From positions 1 to 64,000 of the forward strand of contig DLAC01000010.1 in NCBI GenBank assembly GCA_002493865.1: a stretch of 64,000 bases of DNA, written 5' to 3'. The notes below the pieces were generated by a model. That model was given only the letters and a program-made list of their open reading frames with translations, was not told the DNA's origin and did no database searches. The position numbers and the translations under genes were made by a program. Positions 51,326 to 60,190 of the stretch are shown one piece after another. The stretch's first letter is position 1, and every line of letters begins with the position of its first letter. This DNA comes from Caryophanales bacterium UBA7057. GTDB taxonomy: Bacteria; Bacillota_I; Bacilli_A; RF39; UBA660.

Positions 51326-51357
51326 TGTGTTTGGTGCAATTATAAAATGCCCCCTTT

Positions 51358-51366
51358 CATATATTA
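51358..51366 (+). promoter_or_regulatory. CATATATTA box before fibre-like gene, copy 1
   Basis: CATATATTA fits the mother-cell sigma -10 pattern CATAnnnTA and ends 22 bases before the ATG. AATTATA stands 13 bases upstream of it in both module copies. It could be a SigE/SigK-type promoter; a chance AT-rich match is the alternative. Confidence 0.4.
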
Positions 51367-51388
51367 AAGTAGAAAGGAGATATGAAAT

Positions 51389-53530
51389 ATGGAATTTTTT
51401 ACGTTTCCTATGGAAACTATGAGAATTATAGCTAATTACAATGATAATAGTGCACATTTTACTGGTGATCCTAAGGATTATCCAATTGCCAATGCTGGGG
51501 CTGATAATTCACGATCAGCTATATTTGCACGAGTTGATTTGAGAGTTGTCGCAAAAAGAGGGGTTGGAAATACTGTTACAAATACGGTATGGTTACAGAC
51601 TGTTAATCCAGTTAAGACACCAACTTTTGAAGATTATGCATTTATAACACTTACTCATTGGAACGATAGCGACAATCTTATGAAAAAATGGGAAGTAGGA
51701 TTAATAATCCCAAAAGGAGAACTTATTTGCGGTGAAGGAACTGATGGTGTAACTGAAAATCAAATTCAAATAGCTTGTGGTAAAGGTTATTCAGATAATT
51801 GGACACAAAATACATCAGGTGCTTGGGTTATGACTGGAGATGCTAGAAAACCTGAAGAAGTATTTTATGTAGATCCTTCATTTACAACTATAGTGGATTC
51901 AAGAGGACTTGCTTTTCAATCATTACCTACTTTTTATGGTACACCTTTAGGAAGAAATACAAAGTTAAGGCAAGTTAACGTTACTACTAATGTACAAGAG
52001 GCATATTCAAATGCATCTGGAAACATGATTGGTATGGTAAATCCTGGAGTTTATAATCTTTTACAAGTAAGTGGTGAATATGCTCAAATTGAATCTGGTC
52101 TTTGGGTAAAATTAGTAAGTGGAAGAGTTGTTATTTTAGAGGCAGAAACTGCCCCAAGTACATTAGGCTCTATTAATAATACTTCAATTGGTAGTAATGT
52201 AAATATTACCATTAATAAGCAAATGGAAAATGTTGAGCATACATTAAGGTATGAATTTGGTTCAACTAATGCAACAATTGCTACCAGTGTAGATTCAAGT
52301 TATCAATTCAATTTATCAAAAGATTTATATTATCATATGATAAATTCTAAATCTGCTAGCATGACTATATATTGTGATACTTATTCTAATGGAAATTTAA
52401 TTGGAACTACTTCTACTGTATTTATAGTATCTGCAGTTGATGATGATGTAAAACCAGATGTATCAATTGCCACCTCTGTTGATTCTAAAACAATGGAATT
52501 AACAAATGATGAAAATACGATTATTGCTGGAGTTACAGATCTTACATATCAAATAACTGCAGAGCCAAAATATGATGCAAGTATTAATTCTTATCAATTA
52601 GAAGATGCTACTGGCATTAAAAGTGTATCTGCAAATGGAACTTTAGAAAAAGTAAATTTAACAGATGCACTAAAGTATCGTGTAATTGATAGTAGAGGAT
52701 ATAATGATTGGTATTTAAAAGATTTTGATATTGTTTCTTATACAGGAATTGGATTGATCTTTAGTGCAAATAGGTCAAATAAAAATAATATGGAAGAAGT
52801 AACAATTAATTATTCTGGTACTTTTGATAACAAAGTTTTTGGTACAAAGGAAGGGGCTTTAACTAACCAGTTAAGTGTTGCATTATATTCTAGAACATCA
52901 GATACAGAAGAGTGGGAAAAGGTATTAGATTTAACACCGACTGTTTTAGAAAACAATTACTATCAAGAAATGATTTTACCTATGGGATTTAATAAAAATA
53001 CAACTTACTATTTCAAAATAGTTGTAAATGATTTATTAACAAAAGCGGAAGTTGAATATGAAGTTAAAGATGAGCAAAGTCTAAATTTTGAATTTATATA
53101 TCCGATTGGACGTGGGTTCTTAGATTTTACGAATACAGATTATAGTAATTATCTTGGATTTACTTGGGAAAAAACATTATTAGGAGTATTTCCAGTAGGA
53201 TTCGATGGTACTCAAGCAGAATTTAATGTTATAGGTAAAAAAGGAGGAAGCAAATTTTTACAAGCTCATAGCCATACTTTTTCAGGAACTACTAGTCAAA
53301 ATGGTAACCATTATCATACAACGATGGGGGTAGAGGCATCAAGTAAGACTAATCCGTCTAAAACAGTTTTAAGACCTGCTGGATGGGACGGTCAGACAAG
53401 TGTTGTTTCTGGTAATGCTGCGGGTGACCATGCACATACTTATAGTGGTACTACTAGCACTGCTGGTAATGGTAATGCACAGAATTTACCACCATATGAA
53501 GTCGTTAATTTCTGGAAAAGAATTGCATAG
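51389..53530 (+). CDS. Phage tail fibre/tail lysin-like protein, copy 1 (M23 ligands lost)
   Basis: A 713-residue protein without signal peptide or membrane helix. Residues 1 to about 135 look like an M23 (LytM) peptidase domain: H23, PIANAGAD, ITLTHWNDSD with H90, IIPKGELICGEGTDG and IQIACGKG. The zinc aspartate is Ala34 and the HxH pair is Q125-x-Q127, so the peptidase should be inactive. Residues about 240-570 are a beta-rich stalk resembling phage DUF859-type tail proteins (VDSKTMELTND, YRVIDSRGY). The C-terminus is collar-like: LGFTWEKTLLGVFPVG, HSHTFSGTTSQNGNHYHTT and NLPPYEVVNFWKRIA, as in phage short tail fibres. It follows the anchored protein and ends in a perfect terminator. Confidence 0.8.
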   Translation: MEFFTFPMETMRIIANYNDNSAHFTGDPKDYPIANAGADNSRSAIFARVDLRVVAKRGVGNTVTNTVWLQTVNPVKTPTFEDYAFITLTHWNDSDNLMKKWEVGLIIPKGELICGEGTDGVTENQIQIACGKGYSDNWTQNTSGAWVMTGDARKPEEVFYVDPSFTTIVDSRGLAFQSLPTFYGTPLGRNTKLRQVNVTTNVQEAYSNASGNMIGMVNPGVYNLLQVSGEYAQIESGLWVKLVSGRVVILEAETAPSTLGSINNTSIGSNVNITINKQMENVEHTLRYEFGSTNATIATSVDSSYQFNLSKDLYYHMINSKSASMTIYCDTYSNGNLIGTTSTVFIVSAVDDDVKPDVSIATSVDSKTMELTNDENTIIAGVTDLTYQITAEPKYDASINSYQLEDATGIKSVSANGTLEKVNLTDALKYRVIDSRGYNDWYLKDFDIVSYTGIGLIFSANRSNKNNMEEVTINYSGTFDNKVFGTKEGALTNQLSVALYSRTSDTEEWEKVLDLTPTVLENNYYQEMILPMGFNKNTTYYFKIVVNDLLTKAEVEYEVKDEQSLNFEFIYPIGRGFLDFTNTDYSNYLGFTWEKTLLGVFPVGFDGTQAEFNVIGKKGGSKFLQAHSHTFSGTTSQNGNHYHTTMGVEASSKTNPSKTVLRPAGWDGQTSVVSGNAAGDHAHTYSGTTSTAGNGNAQNLPPYEVVNFWKRIA

Positions 53531-53543
53531 TTTTATTTATTAT

Positions 53544-53573
53544 GAACAAACTCAAATATGAGTTTGTTCTTTT
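53544..53573 (+). terminator. Strong terminator after fibre-like gene copy 1
   Basis: GAACAAACTCA (53544-53554) pairs perfectly with TGAGTTTGTTC (53559-53569) around a 4-base loop, followed by TTTT. Confidence 0.9.
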
Positions 53574-53630
53574 ATGTTGTTTTTTATAAAATTAAATGAT
53601 AAGATAATGACATAATAGGTGAGTTGTAAA

Positions 53631-54488
53631 ATGGAAAAAAAGGTTGAAGTAAGATTAAAAATCATTATTATAGTTTTAATATTAGTAATAATAGGATTGG
53701 GAGGATTTATTACAGTTGATAAGTTTTTATTAGAAAATGATTCAAAAGTGAAACAGAAAAATCCAAATTCTACTAACAAGCCAGTTCTGTCAGAAAGTCC
53801 TAAACCAACACAAGGTGGGGACATTCCAGAACCAGAGGAGAAAGAAATTGCAATTTCTATTGATTTAGCCAAAACAATTTATAATAAATTTTATGACGCA
53901 GAAGATTGTGGAGAAAGATTTTCTAAATATTATAAATATGATAAAGTAACGGCAGATGACTTAACTAATGAGGATAAAACATATATCATATCATTAAATA
54001 TAGCAAAAAGAATGGACGAACATATATTTACTGAAGAAGAAATTTTAAAAACTAAAAATCAACTTTTAGGAGAAAATACTACATTTGAAATTACGAATAG
54101 CAAAGAATGTAAAAATTTTTTCAAATTGAATGATGGGACTTATGATTTAAATCGTTATTGTAGTGGTGGTATGTGTACACCAAGCGAAATTACAAATATT
54201 AAAAGGGCTACAAAGAGGGGAAATATCATTTCTATAGATCAAAAGGTAATATTTGAGAAATATCAAAATCATGATAATGATGATGGAATGACATCATACT
54301 ATTACCAAGATGTAGATCAAACTATATTATTAGAAAAAAGAGATTATATCGATAATGATCAATATTTAGAGCAATATAATAAAATTGATTGGGAAAAATA
54401 TGAGAATCAAGTAAGTGTTTATCGCTACACTTATCGGGATAATGAAGATGATACTTATACATTCATACAAATGGAGAAAATAAATTAA
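53631..54488 (+). CDS. Membrane-anchored unknown protein, copy 2 of module
   Basis: The 285-residue paralogue of the protein at 50444 has the same order of parts: basic N-terminus, one membrane helix (about residues 8-30), proline/serine/lysine-rich linker, then the four-cysteine outer domain (DCGERFSKYY, NSKEC, RYCSGGMCTP) and the closing WEKYENQVSVYRYTYRDNEDDTYTFIQMEK. The start is the ATG at 53631 with AGGTGAG 7 bases upstream; a GTG at 53619 overlaps this site. The ancestral function is unknown, but conservation of the cysteines and C-terminus between the copies shows both have been under selection. Confidence 0.8.
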   Translation: MEKKVEVRLKIIIIVLILVIIGLGGFITVDKFLLENDSKVKQKNPNSTNKPVLSESPKPTQGGDIPEPEEKEIAISIDLAKTIYNKFYDAEDCGERFSKYYKYDKVTADDLTNEDKTYIISLNIAKRMDEHIFTEEEILKTKNQLLGENTTFEITNSKECKNFFKLNDGTYDLNRYCSGGMCTPSEITNIKRATKRGNIISIDQKVIFEKYQNHDNDDGMTSYYYQDVDQTILLEKRDYIDNDQYLEQYNKIDWEKYENQVSVYRYTYRDNEDDTYTFIQMEKIN

Positions 54489-54507
54489 ACTATTAAAATA
54501 ATTTTAG

Positions 54508-54555
54508 GTCGTTAGCAAGGTCGTTTTTTATGCTGTTTTGTTAACGACTTTTTTT
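54508..54555 (+). terminator. Terminator after anchored protein copy 2
   Basis: GTCGTTA (54508-54514) pairs with TAACGAC (54542-54548) around a long loop, followed by seven T. The rest of the 286-base gap to the next gene is AT-rich, with only the CATATATTA box as a recognisable signal. Confidence 0.65.
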
Positions 54556-54743
54556 GGTTCTAATTTTAATAGTAAAAAGTATTTTTAGAAATCTAATATT
54601 TAATAAACTCTAATTTTGATAATTAATTTTCCTTTGTGATAAAGTTAAACTATTAATATTTTCAAAAGGATTTTTTTCAGTACGATGAAATCGCTAAAAT
54701 AATTTTTTCTGTGTGTTTGATGTAATTATAGAAAGTCTCTTTT

Positions 54744-54752
54744 CATATATTA
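54744..54752 (+). promoter_or_regulatory. CATATATTA box before fibre-like gene, copy 2
   Basis: The box and the following AAAGTAGAAAGGAG sequence are the same as before copy 1, as is the upstream AATTATA at 13 bases. Conservation of this segment, while the rest of the gap differs, suggests a functional promoter. Confidence 0.42.
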
Positions 54753-54774
54753 AAGTAGAAAGGAGGTATGAAAT

Positions 54775-56938
54775 ATGGAATTTTTTACGTTTCCCATGGA
54801 GTCTTTAAATGTTTCGCAAAGATATGATGGAGATGGACATATAGGTCATATAAAAGGAAATCCCAAAGATTATCCAATAGATATAGTTGGTGGTGATTAT
54901 GGAGTACCGAATGCCGTTTTTGCAACAGTAGATCTAAGGGTTGTGAAAAAAAAGAGGACCATATGATAATACAGTAACAAATACTGTATGGTTACAAACT
55001 GTTAACCCTGTTAGAACACCAACTTTTGAAGATTATGCATTTATGACACTAACACATTGGAATGATGGAGATACTGCAATGAAAAAGTGGCCAGAGGGAT
55101 CTATTATTCCAAAAGGACAAATTATATGTTATGAAGGAACTAATGTAAATGTTGCCTTACATATTCATATGACCTGTGGAAGAGGCTATTCCAGCGGATG
55201 GACAAAAAGTACTACTGGAAAACAGGTTATAACGGGAGATTGTAAGCCACCAGAGGATGTATTATATATAAATCCTTCATTCACTAAGATAGGAACAAGG
55301 TATGGAAAAAATGGTCTTAATTGGAGAAATATTCCATCTTCTTATGGAACCCCAGTTTCAAGGAACAATACAATTCGTCAAGTTAATGTAATTGCTACAA
55401 TGCAAGATGCTTATTCTTCAGCTGGTGGATCCTCAATTGGATTGGTTAATCCAGGGATTTATAATCTTTTACAAGTGAGTGGAGAATATGTTCAAATTGA
55501 ATCTGGTCTTTGGGTAAAATTAGTAAGTGGAAAAGTTGTTATCTTAGAAGCTGAAGTAGTACCAAGTACATTAAATTCTATTAATGATACTTCTGTTGGT
55601 AACAGTATAAATATTGTTATTAATAAAAAAACATCAAATGTTTATCACACATTGAGATATATTTTTAATTCTACCAATGCGACTATTGCTACTAATGTAG
55701 ATTCAAGCTACCAATTTGAACTATCACAAGATTTATATTATCATATGACAAACTCTAAGTTTGCTAATATGACTATATATTGTGATACTTATTTTAATGG
55801 AAGTTTAATTGGAACTACTTCTACTACATTTAAAGTATTTGCTGTTGATAGCGATGTAAAGCCAGAGGTATCAATTACTACTTCTGTTGATTCTAAAACA
55901 ATGGAATTAACAAATGATGAAAGCACTATTATTGTCGGAGTTACAGATCTTACATATCAGATAACTGCACAGGCAAAATATGATGCCGGTATTAATAGCT
56001 ATCAATTGGAAGATGCTACTGGTATGAAAAGTGTATCTGTAAATGGAATTTTAGAAAAAGTAAATTTAACAGATACACTAAAATATCGTGTAATTGATAG
56101 TAGAGGATATGACAATTGGTATTCAAAAGGCTTTAACATTGTTTCATATACACCAGTTGCATTATCGTATCGTGCAGTTCGAGAAAATGAAACTAATTTG
56201 GAAGAGGTAACAATTAATTATTCTGGCGTTTTTGATAACAAAGCGTTTGGCTCAAAAGAAGGTGCCTTGACTAACGAATTAGAGCTAGAGTTATATTATC
56301 GTAACGCAGGGGAAAATAATTGGATAAAGATTTCATCTTTAAATCCTACCATAGTAGGAAATAAGTATGAAGGAAAACTTTTATTACCTATTACTTTTGA
56401 TAAAAATACAATTTATTACTTTAAAATTAATGCAAAGGATTTGCTTACTGAAGTAGAAGTTGAAAAAGTATTACTGGACCAAAAGGGTCAATTTTTTGAT
56501 TTTCTATTCCCAGTAGGAAGTGGATTTATAGATTTTACAGACATTAATTATACAAATTATCTCGGTTTTACTTGGGAAAAAACTTTATTAGGAAAAACGC
56601 CAGTTGGGTGTGATATTAGTCAATCAGAATTTAATACTTTAGGCAAAATAGGTGGATCAAAAGGTTTGCTTGCGCATAGCCATAGTTTTTCTGGAGGTAC
56701 TGACCAAAATGGTAATCATACTCATACAACGATGGGGGTAGAGGCATCAAGTTTAACGAATCCTTCAAAAACAGTTTTAAGGCCTGCTGGATGGGATGGG
56801 CAAACAAGTGTTGTTGAAGGTAATGCTACTGGTAATCACATGCATAGTTACAGTGGAACTACTAGTACTTCAGGTGTTGGTAATGGACAAAATTTACCTC
56901 CATATGAAGTAGTTAACTTTTGGAAGAGAATTGCTTAG
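54775..56938 (+). pseudogene. Phage tail fibre/tail lysin-like gene, copy 2, frameshifted in A8
   Basis: This is the paralogue of the 713-residue protein. The frame from the ATG at 54775 stops after 63 codons; the rest of the protein continues in another frame to 56938. The break is an A8 run (54946-54953): with seven A the sequence reads VVKKRGPYDNTVTNTVWLQ, matching copy 1. The M23 site is intact here: H25, D36, LTHWNDGD and the HIHM pair that copy 1 lost. The stalk and collar match copy 1 (HSHSFSGGTDQNGNHTHTT, NLPPYEVVNFWKRIA). Downstream sequence is undamaged, so the lesion is recent, or the full protein is made by transcript slippage on A8. A separate start at 55043 is unlikely. Confidence 0.82.
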
Positions 56939-56950
56939 ATTAGCATCATT

Positions 56951-56991
56951 AAAAACAAAATGGGATTTAATGGGTTCTGTTTTGTTTTTTT
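56951..56991 (+). terminator. Terminator after module copy 2
   Basis: AACAAAA (56954-56960) pairs with TTTTGTT (56980-56986) around a long loop, followed by T-rich sequence. It is moderately strong. Confidence 0.62.
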
Positions 56992-57021
56992 AATAGAAAT
57001 TAACCTGTTAATAAAAAATAC

Positions 57022-57050
57022 TTGACAGCACAAGAAAGTAATATTATAAT
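57022..57050 (+). promoter_or_regulatory. Consensus SigA promoter of rpsP-khpA
   Basis: TTGACA (57022-57027) and TATAAT (57045-57050) are both perfect and 17 bases apart, 31 bases before the rpsP ATG. Confidence 0.92.
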
Positions 57051-57081
57051 GTAATTAATAAAAGAAATGGAGGAGAGAAAT

Positions 57082-57348
57082 ATGGCAGTAAAACTTAGAC
57101 TTACTCGTATGGGTGCAAAAAAGAGACCAAGCTATCGTATTGTAGCTAGCGATTCTAGAGTAAAAAGAGATGGAAAATATCTTGAATTGGTTGGAACTTA
57201 TGATCCAATTGCAAAAGAAACAAAAATTAATGAAGAAATCGCTTTAAAATGGTTAGAACTTGGAGCACAACCATCAGATACTGTAAAAAATTTATTCAGT
57301 AAGGCTGGAATTATGAAAAAATACTCTGATAAGAAGCAAGGAAAATAG
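57082..57348 (+). CDS. rpsP: Ribosomal protein bS16
   Basis: The 88-residue protein of the small ribosomal subunit starts [20 protein letters not shown] and has [19 protein letters not shown] and [15 protein letters not shown], all diagnostic of bS16. It binds 16S rRNA. The correct start is the ATG at 57082; the ATG 15 bases upstream is part of the ribosome-binding site AGGAG. It is followed by khpA two bases after its stop, a common pairing in Firmicutes. Confidence 0.98.
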   Translation: MAVKLRLTRMGAKKRPSYRIVASDSRVKRDGKYLELVGTYDPIAKETKINEEIALKWLELGAQPSDTVKNLFSKAGIMKKYSDKKQGK

Positions 57349-57350
57349 GT

Positions 57351-57599
57351 ATGAATTTAGTAGAGTTAACTGATTTTCTTGTAAAATCTTTAGTAGAAAA
57401 TACAGAAGAAGTATCTGTCAAAGAATTTGAAAGCGATGATGAAAATACTATCCTTATCCAAGTCCTAGTAAGTCAAGATGACATGGGAAGAGTCATTGGT
57501 AAGGGTGGTAAAATTGCGAATGCGGTAAGAACTTTAGTTCAGGCAAGTAGCTATATGAAAGATAATAAAAAAGTAAAAATCAATATTGATAGTTTTTAG
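57351..57599 (+). CDS. khpA: KH-domain RNA-binding protein KhpA
   Basis: The 82-residue protein is a single KH domain. The GxxG loop is in RVIGKGGKIANAVRTLV and the preceding strand ILIQVLVSQDDMG is typical. KhpA works with KhpB (EloR/Jag) in post-transcriptional control of cell division and envelope genes in Firmicutes. It follows rpsP as in many relatives and ends in a terminator overlapping its stop. Confidence 0.95.
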   Translation: MNLVELTDFLVKSLVENTEEVSVKEFESDDENTILIQVLVSQDDMGRVIGKGGKIANAVRTLVQASSYMKDNKKVKINIDSF

Positions 57600-57619
57600 G
57601 AACCTATGGTTCTTTTTTT
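57600..57619. terminator. Terminator of rpsP-khpA
   Basis: GAACC pairs with GGTTC around a 3-base loop (TAT), followed by seven T, immediately after the khpA stop codon. Confidence 0.85.
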
Positions 57620-57623
57620 GATT

Positions 57624-58118
57624 TTAGAAGGAAAGAATCTTATTATTAATGGTTAAAAGAAGATCCACAATCAAAAGAATGAGTAAGATATAAGAAATCC
57701 AATTGGGAATTTTATTACTATATTTTTTTGCGATTGGATCGACGATTAGGGCTATCAAAATACTACAAATTCCCCAAACAATACTCATTTCTATGGAAGT
57801 ATATTTTCCAATATTTGCTTTATGATCTTGATAGTTCCAAAAAACTTGATGAAATAATTCTTCTATGACATATCCTCCAATATATTCCATTGTTGCTAGA
57901 GTAATTGCAGAAATAAAAAATAAAACAACATATCGTATCCAATCCTTTTTTATCTTTTTTTTCAAGTATTGATTGAATAACAAAATAATAATTACTCCGA
58001 TTCCATAGATAGGAGTCCAATATCCATAAAGGATTCCGCTATTATAATTTTTTATAAAAGTACTCTCTAGGAAGTGACCTAAAATAGAAAAGAAAAAGAA
58101 AATATTTAAGTAATTCAT
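57624..58118 (-). CDS. CmpB-type putative ABC transporter membrane protein
   Basis: The 164-residue membrane protein fits the PF06541-type family (putative ABC-transporter permease CmpB). It has the acidic residue in helix one (FFFFSILGHFLES), a GILYGYWTPIYGIGVIII stretch, then LATMEYIGGYVIEELFHQVFWNY and about five membrane helices overall. No ATPase partner is nearby and the function is unknown; a link to envelope transport is only suggested by the family name. The ATG at 58118 has AGGTGAG 5 bases upstream; a GTG at 58127 is inferior. It is on the opposite strand to the flanking housekeeping genes. Confidence 0.8.
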   Translation of the reverse strand: MNYLNIFFFFSILGHFLESTFIKNYNSGILYGYWTPIYGIGVIIILLFNQYLKKKIKKDWIRYVVLFFISAITLATMEYIGGYVIEELFHQVFWNYQDHKANIGKYTSIEMSIVWGICSILIALIVDPIAKKYSNKIPNWISYILLILLIVDLLLTINNKILSF

Positions 58119-58175
58119 TTTGCTCACCTATTTTATTTTTCCCAATCTCTTACAAATTATTTCAAGAAAACTGTA

Positions 58176-58204
58176 TTGTAGTTCTTACCAAAGTGTATTA
58201 TAAT
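58176..58204 (+). promoter_or_regulatory. SigA promoter of cdsA-rseP
   Basis: TTGTAG (58176-58181) and TATAAT (58199-58204) have a 17-base spacer, 33 bases before the cdsA ATG. Confidence 0.75.
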
Positions 58205-58237
58205 TAATTTTAGAGTTAAGAATCTTGGGAGGTTATT

Positions 58238-59062
58238 ATGAAACAAATTATGGAAAAGAGGATTTTAGGTGCAATCCTTATTCTAGCTATTTTTTTACCA
58301 CTATTATTTCTAGGTGGAGAATATTTTGCTGTGATGATTGCACTTGTTGGTATGCTTGGGTTTCGTGAATTATGGAACGTACGCTTTAAGAAGAAAAAGA
58401 AAGAATCACAGATTCCTTTGACTTTAAAAATACTATCTTATGGGTGTTTACTATTTTTAGTTCTCAATAATTGGAGTTCTACAGAATTTAAAATTGTTTT
58501 AGATTATCGAGTACTTAGTTTGTGTCTGATTATATTTTTTCTTCCAATTATCATTTTGGCAGATGAAAAGAAATATAATTTAGAAGATGCAATGTTTTTA
58601 ATGGGAAGTGTGATTTTTCTAGGATTATCTTTTAATTTAATTATTTTAACTAGAAATTATTCACTCAATTATATTTTATACTTCTTGATTATTACAACTG
58701 TGACAGATACATTTGCGTTAATTACTGGACTCTTGGTGGGAAAGCATAAATTAATAGAAGCAATTTCGCCTGGAAAAACAGTAGAGGGCTTGCTTGGTGG
58801 AACTGTGATGGGTGTTTTTGTCGCTAGTGTATTTTATATCACTGTCATTAATTCTTCGATTGATCCAGTTCAATTACTCATTGTCACTGTTACTTTATCT
58901 TTAATGGGACAACTTGGGGATTTAGTCTTTTCAGCGATTAAAAGACATTATGATGAAAAAGATTTTTCTAATTTAATTCCTGGTCATGGTGGGATTTTAG
59001 ACCGTTTTGATAGTATTATCTTTGTAGTGATTACAGCGACATTATTTATGTCAATTATATAG
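58238..59062 (+). CDS. cdsA: Phosphatidate cytidylyltransferase
   Basis: The 274-residue integral membrane enzyme converts phosphatidic acid and CTP to CDP-diacylglycerol, the precursor of all phospholipids. It has about eight membrane helices and the CDS signature near the C-terminus: LSLMGQLGDLVFSAIKRHYDEKDFSNLIPGHGGILDRFDS, and an earlier GLLVGKHKL and SPGKTVEGLLGG. It is followed by rseP 15 bases later, the usual order in Firmicutes except that dxr, often found between them, is absent. Its product feeds pssA and psd encoded 2 kb downstream. Confidence 0.96.
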   Translation: MKQIMEKRILGAILILAIFLPLLFLGGEYFAVMIALVGMLGFRELWNVRFKKKKKESQIPLTLKILSYGCLLFLVLNNWSSTEFKIVLDYRVLSLCLIIFFLPIIILADEKKYNLEDAMFLMGSVIFLGLSFNLIILTRNYSLNYILYFLIITTVTDTFALITGLLVGKHKLIEAISPGKTVEGLLGGTVMGVFVASVFYITVINSSIDPVQLLIVTVTLSLMGQLGDLVFSAIKRHYDEKDFSNLIPGHGGILDRFDSIIFVVITATLFMSII

Positions 59063-59077
59063 GAGGGTATTCTCATT

Positions 59078-60121
59078 ATGTTATTAAATCTAATTTATTT
59101 TGTTCTAGTATTAGGAATTATTGTGTTAATTCATGAATCTGGACATTTTCTATTTGCCAAACTTTGTGGTATTTATGTATATGAATTTTCTATTGGAATG
59201 GGACCAAAATTATTTTCTAAAAAGGGAAAAAATGGGGAAACTGAATATTGTATTCGAGCCATTCCCATTGGTGGTTTTGTTTCCTTAGCAGGAGAAGAAG
59301 TGGATGATGATAAGAAAATTCCTGAAGATCGGAAACTTTACGCAAAAAAAGCATGGCAGAGATTTTTAGTTATGTTTTTTGGAGCAGGATTCAATTTTAT
59401 TTTTGCTGTACTCATTCTATTTTCCATTGGACTTTTCTATGGATCCGTTTCTTCTAAACCCATTATTTCTGAAGTAGTCAAAGACAATCCAGCAGAGGTT
59501 GCGGGTTTAAAAGATGGAGATCGTGTACTTGCTATTAATAATCGAAAAGTAAAAACATCTGATGATATTTCTTTATTCTTACAAATTGTAGATAAAAATA
59601 AGCCAGTAAAATTTAAAGTTGAAAGAGATGGTAAAGAATATACCTTTGATGTAAAACCAATCAAAGAAAAAGTAGAAGATCAAGATGTTTATCGCATTGG
59701 TGTTATGATTAACAATGAGAAAAAGCAGGGATTTGGTGCAGCAGTAGAGTACGCATTTGTGAAAACAGGGGCACTATTCCGTCAAATGTTTGTAACTTTG
59801 GAAAGCTTATTTACAGGTGGTGTTTCAATTAATCAATTCGCAGGACCTGTTGGTATTTATAATATCGTTGGAACACAAGCCAAAGCAGGATTTGCCAATA
59901 TTCTTTATTTGATTGCTCTTTTAAGTATTAATGTTGGATTTATTAATTTAATTCCTTTTCCTGCCTTTGATGGAGGAAGAATTCTATTCTTAATTATCGA
60001 AAAAATCAAGGGAAGTCCGGTAAAACCTGAAACAGAAAATAAAATTCATACCATTGGATTCCTATTATTAATGGTTTTAATGGTTTATATTACATTTAAT
60101 GATATTTTAAGGTTATTTTAA
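59078..60121 (+). CDS. rseP: Site-2 zinc metalloprotease RseP/RasP
   Basis: The 347-residue intramembrane protease cleaves membrane anti-sigma factors and signal-peptide remnants. The zinc motif HESGH is at residues 19-23 in the first membrane helix and the second metal motif (NLIPFPAFDGGRILF) near residue 295. A PDZ domain lies in the middle (SEVVKDNPAEVAGLKDGDRVLAIN). Length is at the short end of the bacterial family (about 420 in Bacillus), with one PDZ domain. AGGAGGG precedes the ATG. It forms an operon with cdsA. Confidence 0.95.
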   Translation: MLLNLIYFVLVLGIIVLIHESGHFLFAKLCGIYVYEFSIGMGPKLFSKKGKNGETEYCIRAIPIGGFVSLAGEEVDDDKKIPEDRKLYAKKAWQRFLVMFFGAGFNFIFAVLILFSIGLFYGSVSSKPIISEVVKDNPAEVAGLKDGDRVLAINNRKVKTSDDISLFLQIVDKNKPVKFKVERDGKEYTFDVKPIKEKVEDQDVYRIGVMINNEKKQGFGAAVEYAFVKTGALFRQMFVTLESLFTGGVSINQFAGPVGIYNIVGTQAKAGFANILYLIALLSINVGFINLIPFPAFDGGRILFLIIEKIKGSPVKPETENKIHTIGFLLLMVLMVYITFNDILRLF

Positions 60122-60190
60122 CTTATAAAAAGAGGCGAATTTTTAGAATTGCTTTCTAGAAATTCTTTTTCTTTGATTTAGGAGGTTTGT

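Noticed and set aside
54946..54960. AAAAAAG heptamer in the frameshifted fibre gene as a -1 programmed frameshift
   Set aside because: A -1 shift does not enter the frame that continues the protein; +1 (or -2) is needed, so only A-run slippage or an indel fits.
50444..56938. Intact prophage
   Set aside because: Only fibre-like proteins are present; there are no capsid, portal, terminase, tape-measure, integrase or lysis genes, and housekeeping genes flank both sides.
57067..57081. Upstream ATG for rpsP
   Set aside because: It is part of the ribosome-binding site; bS16 begins with [11 protein letters not shown] sequence.
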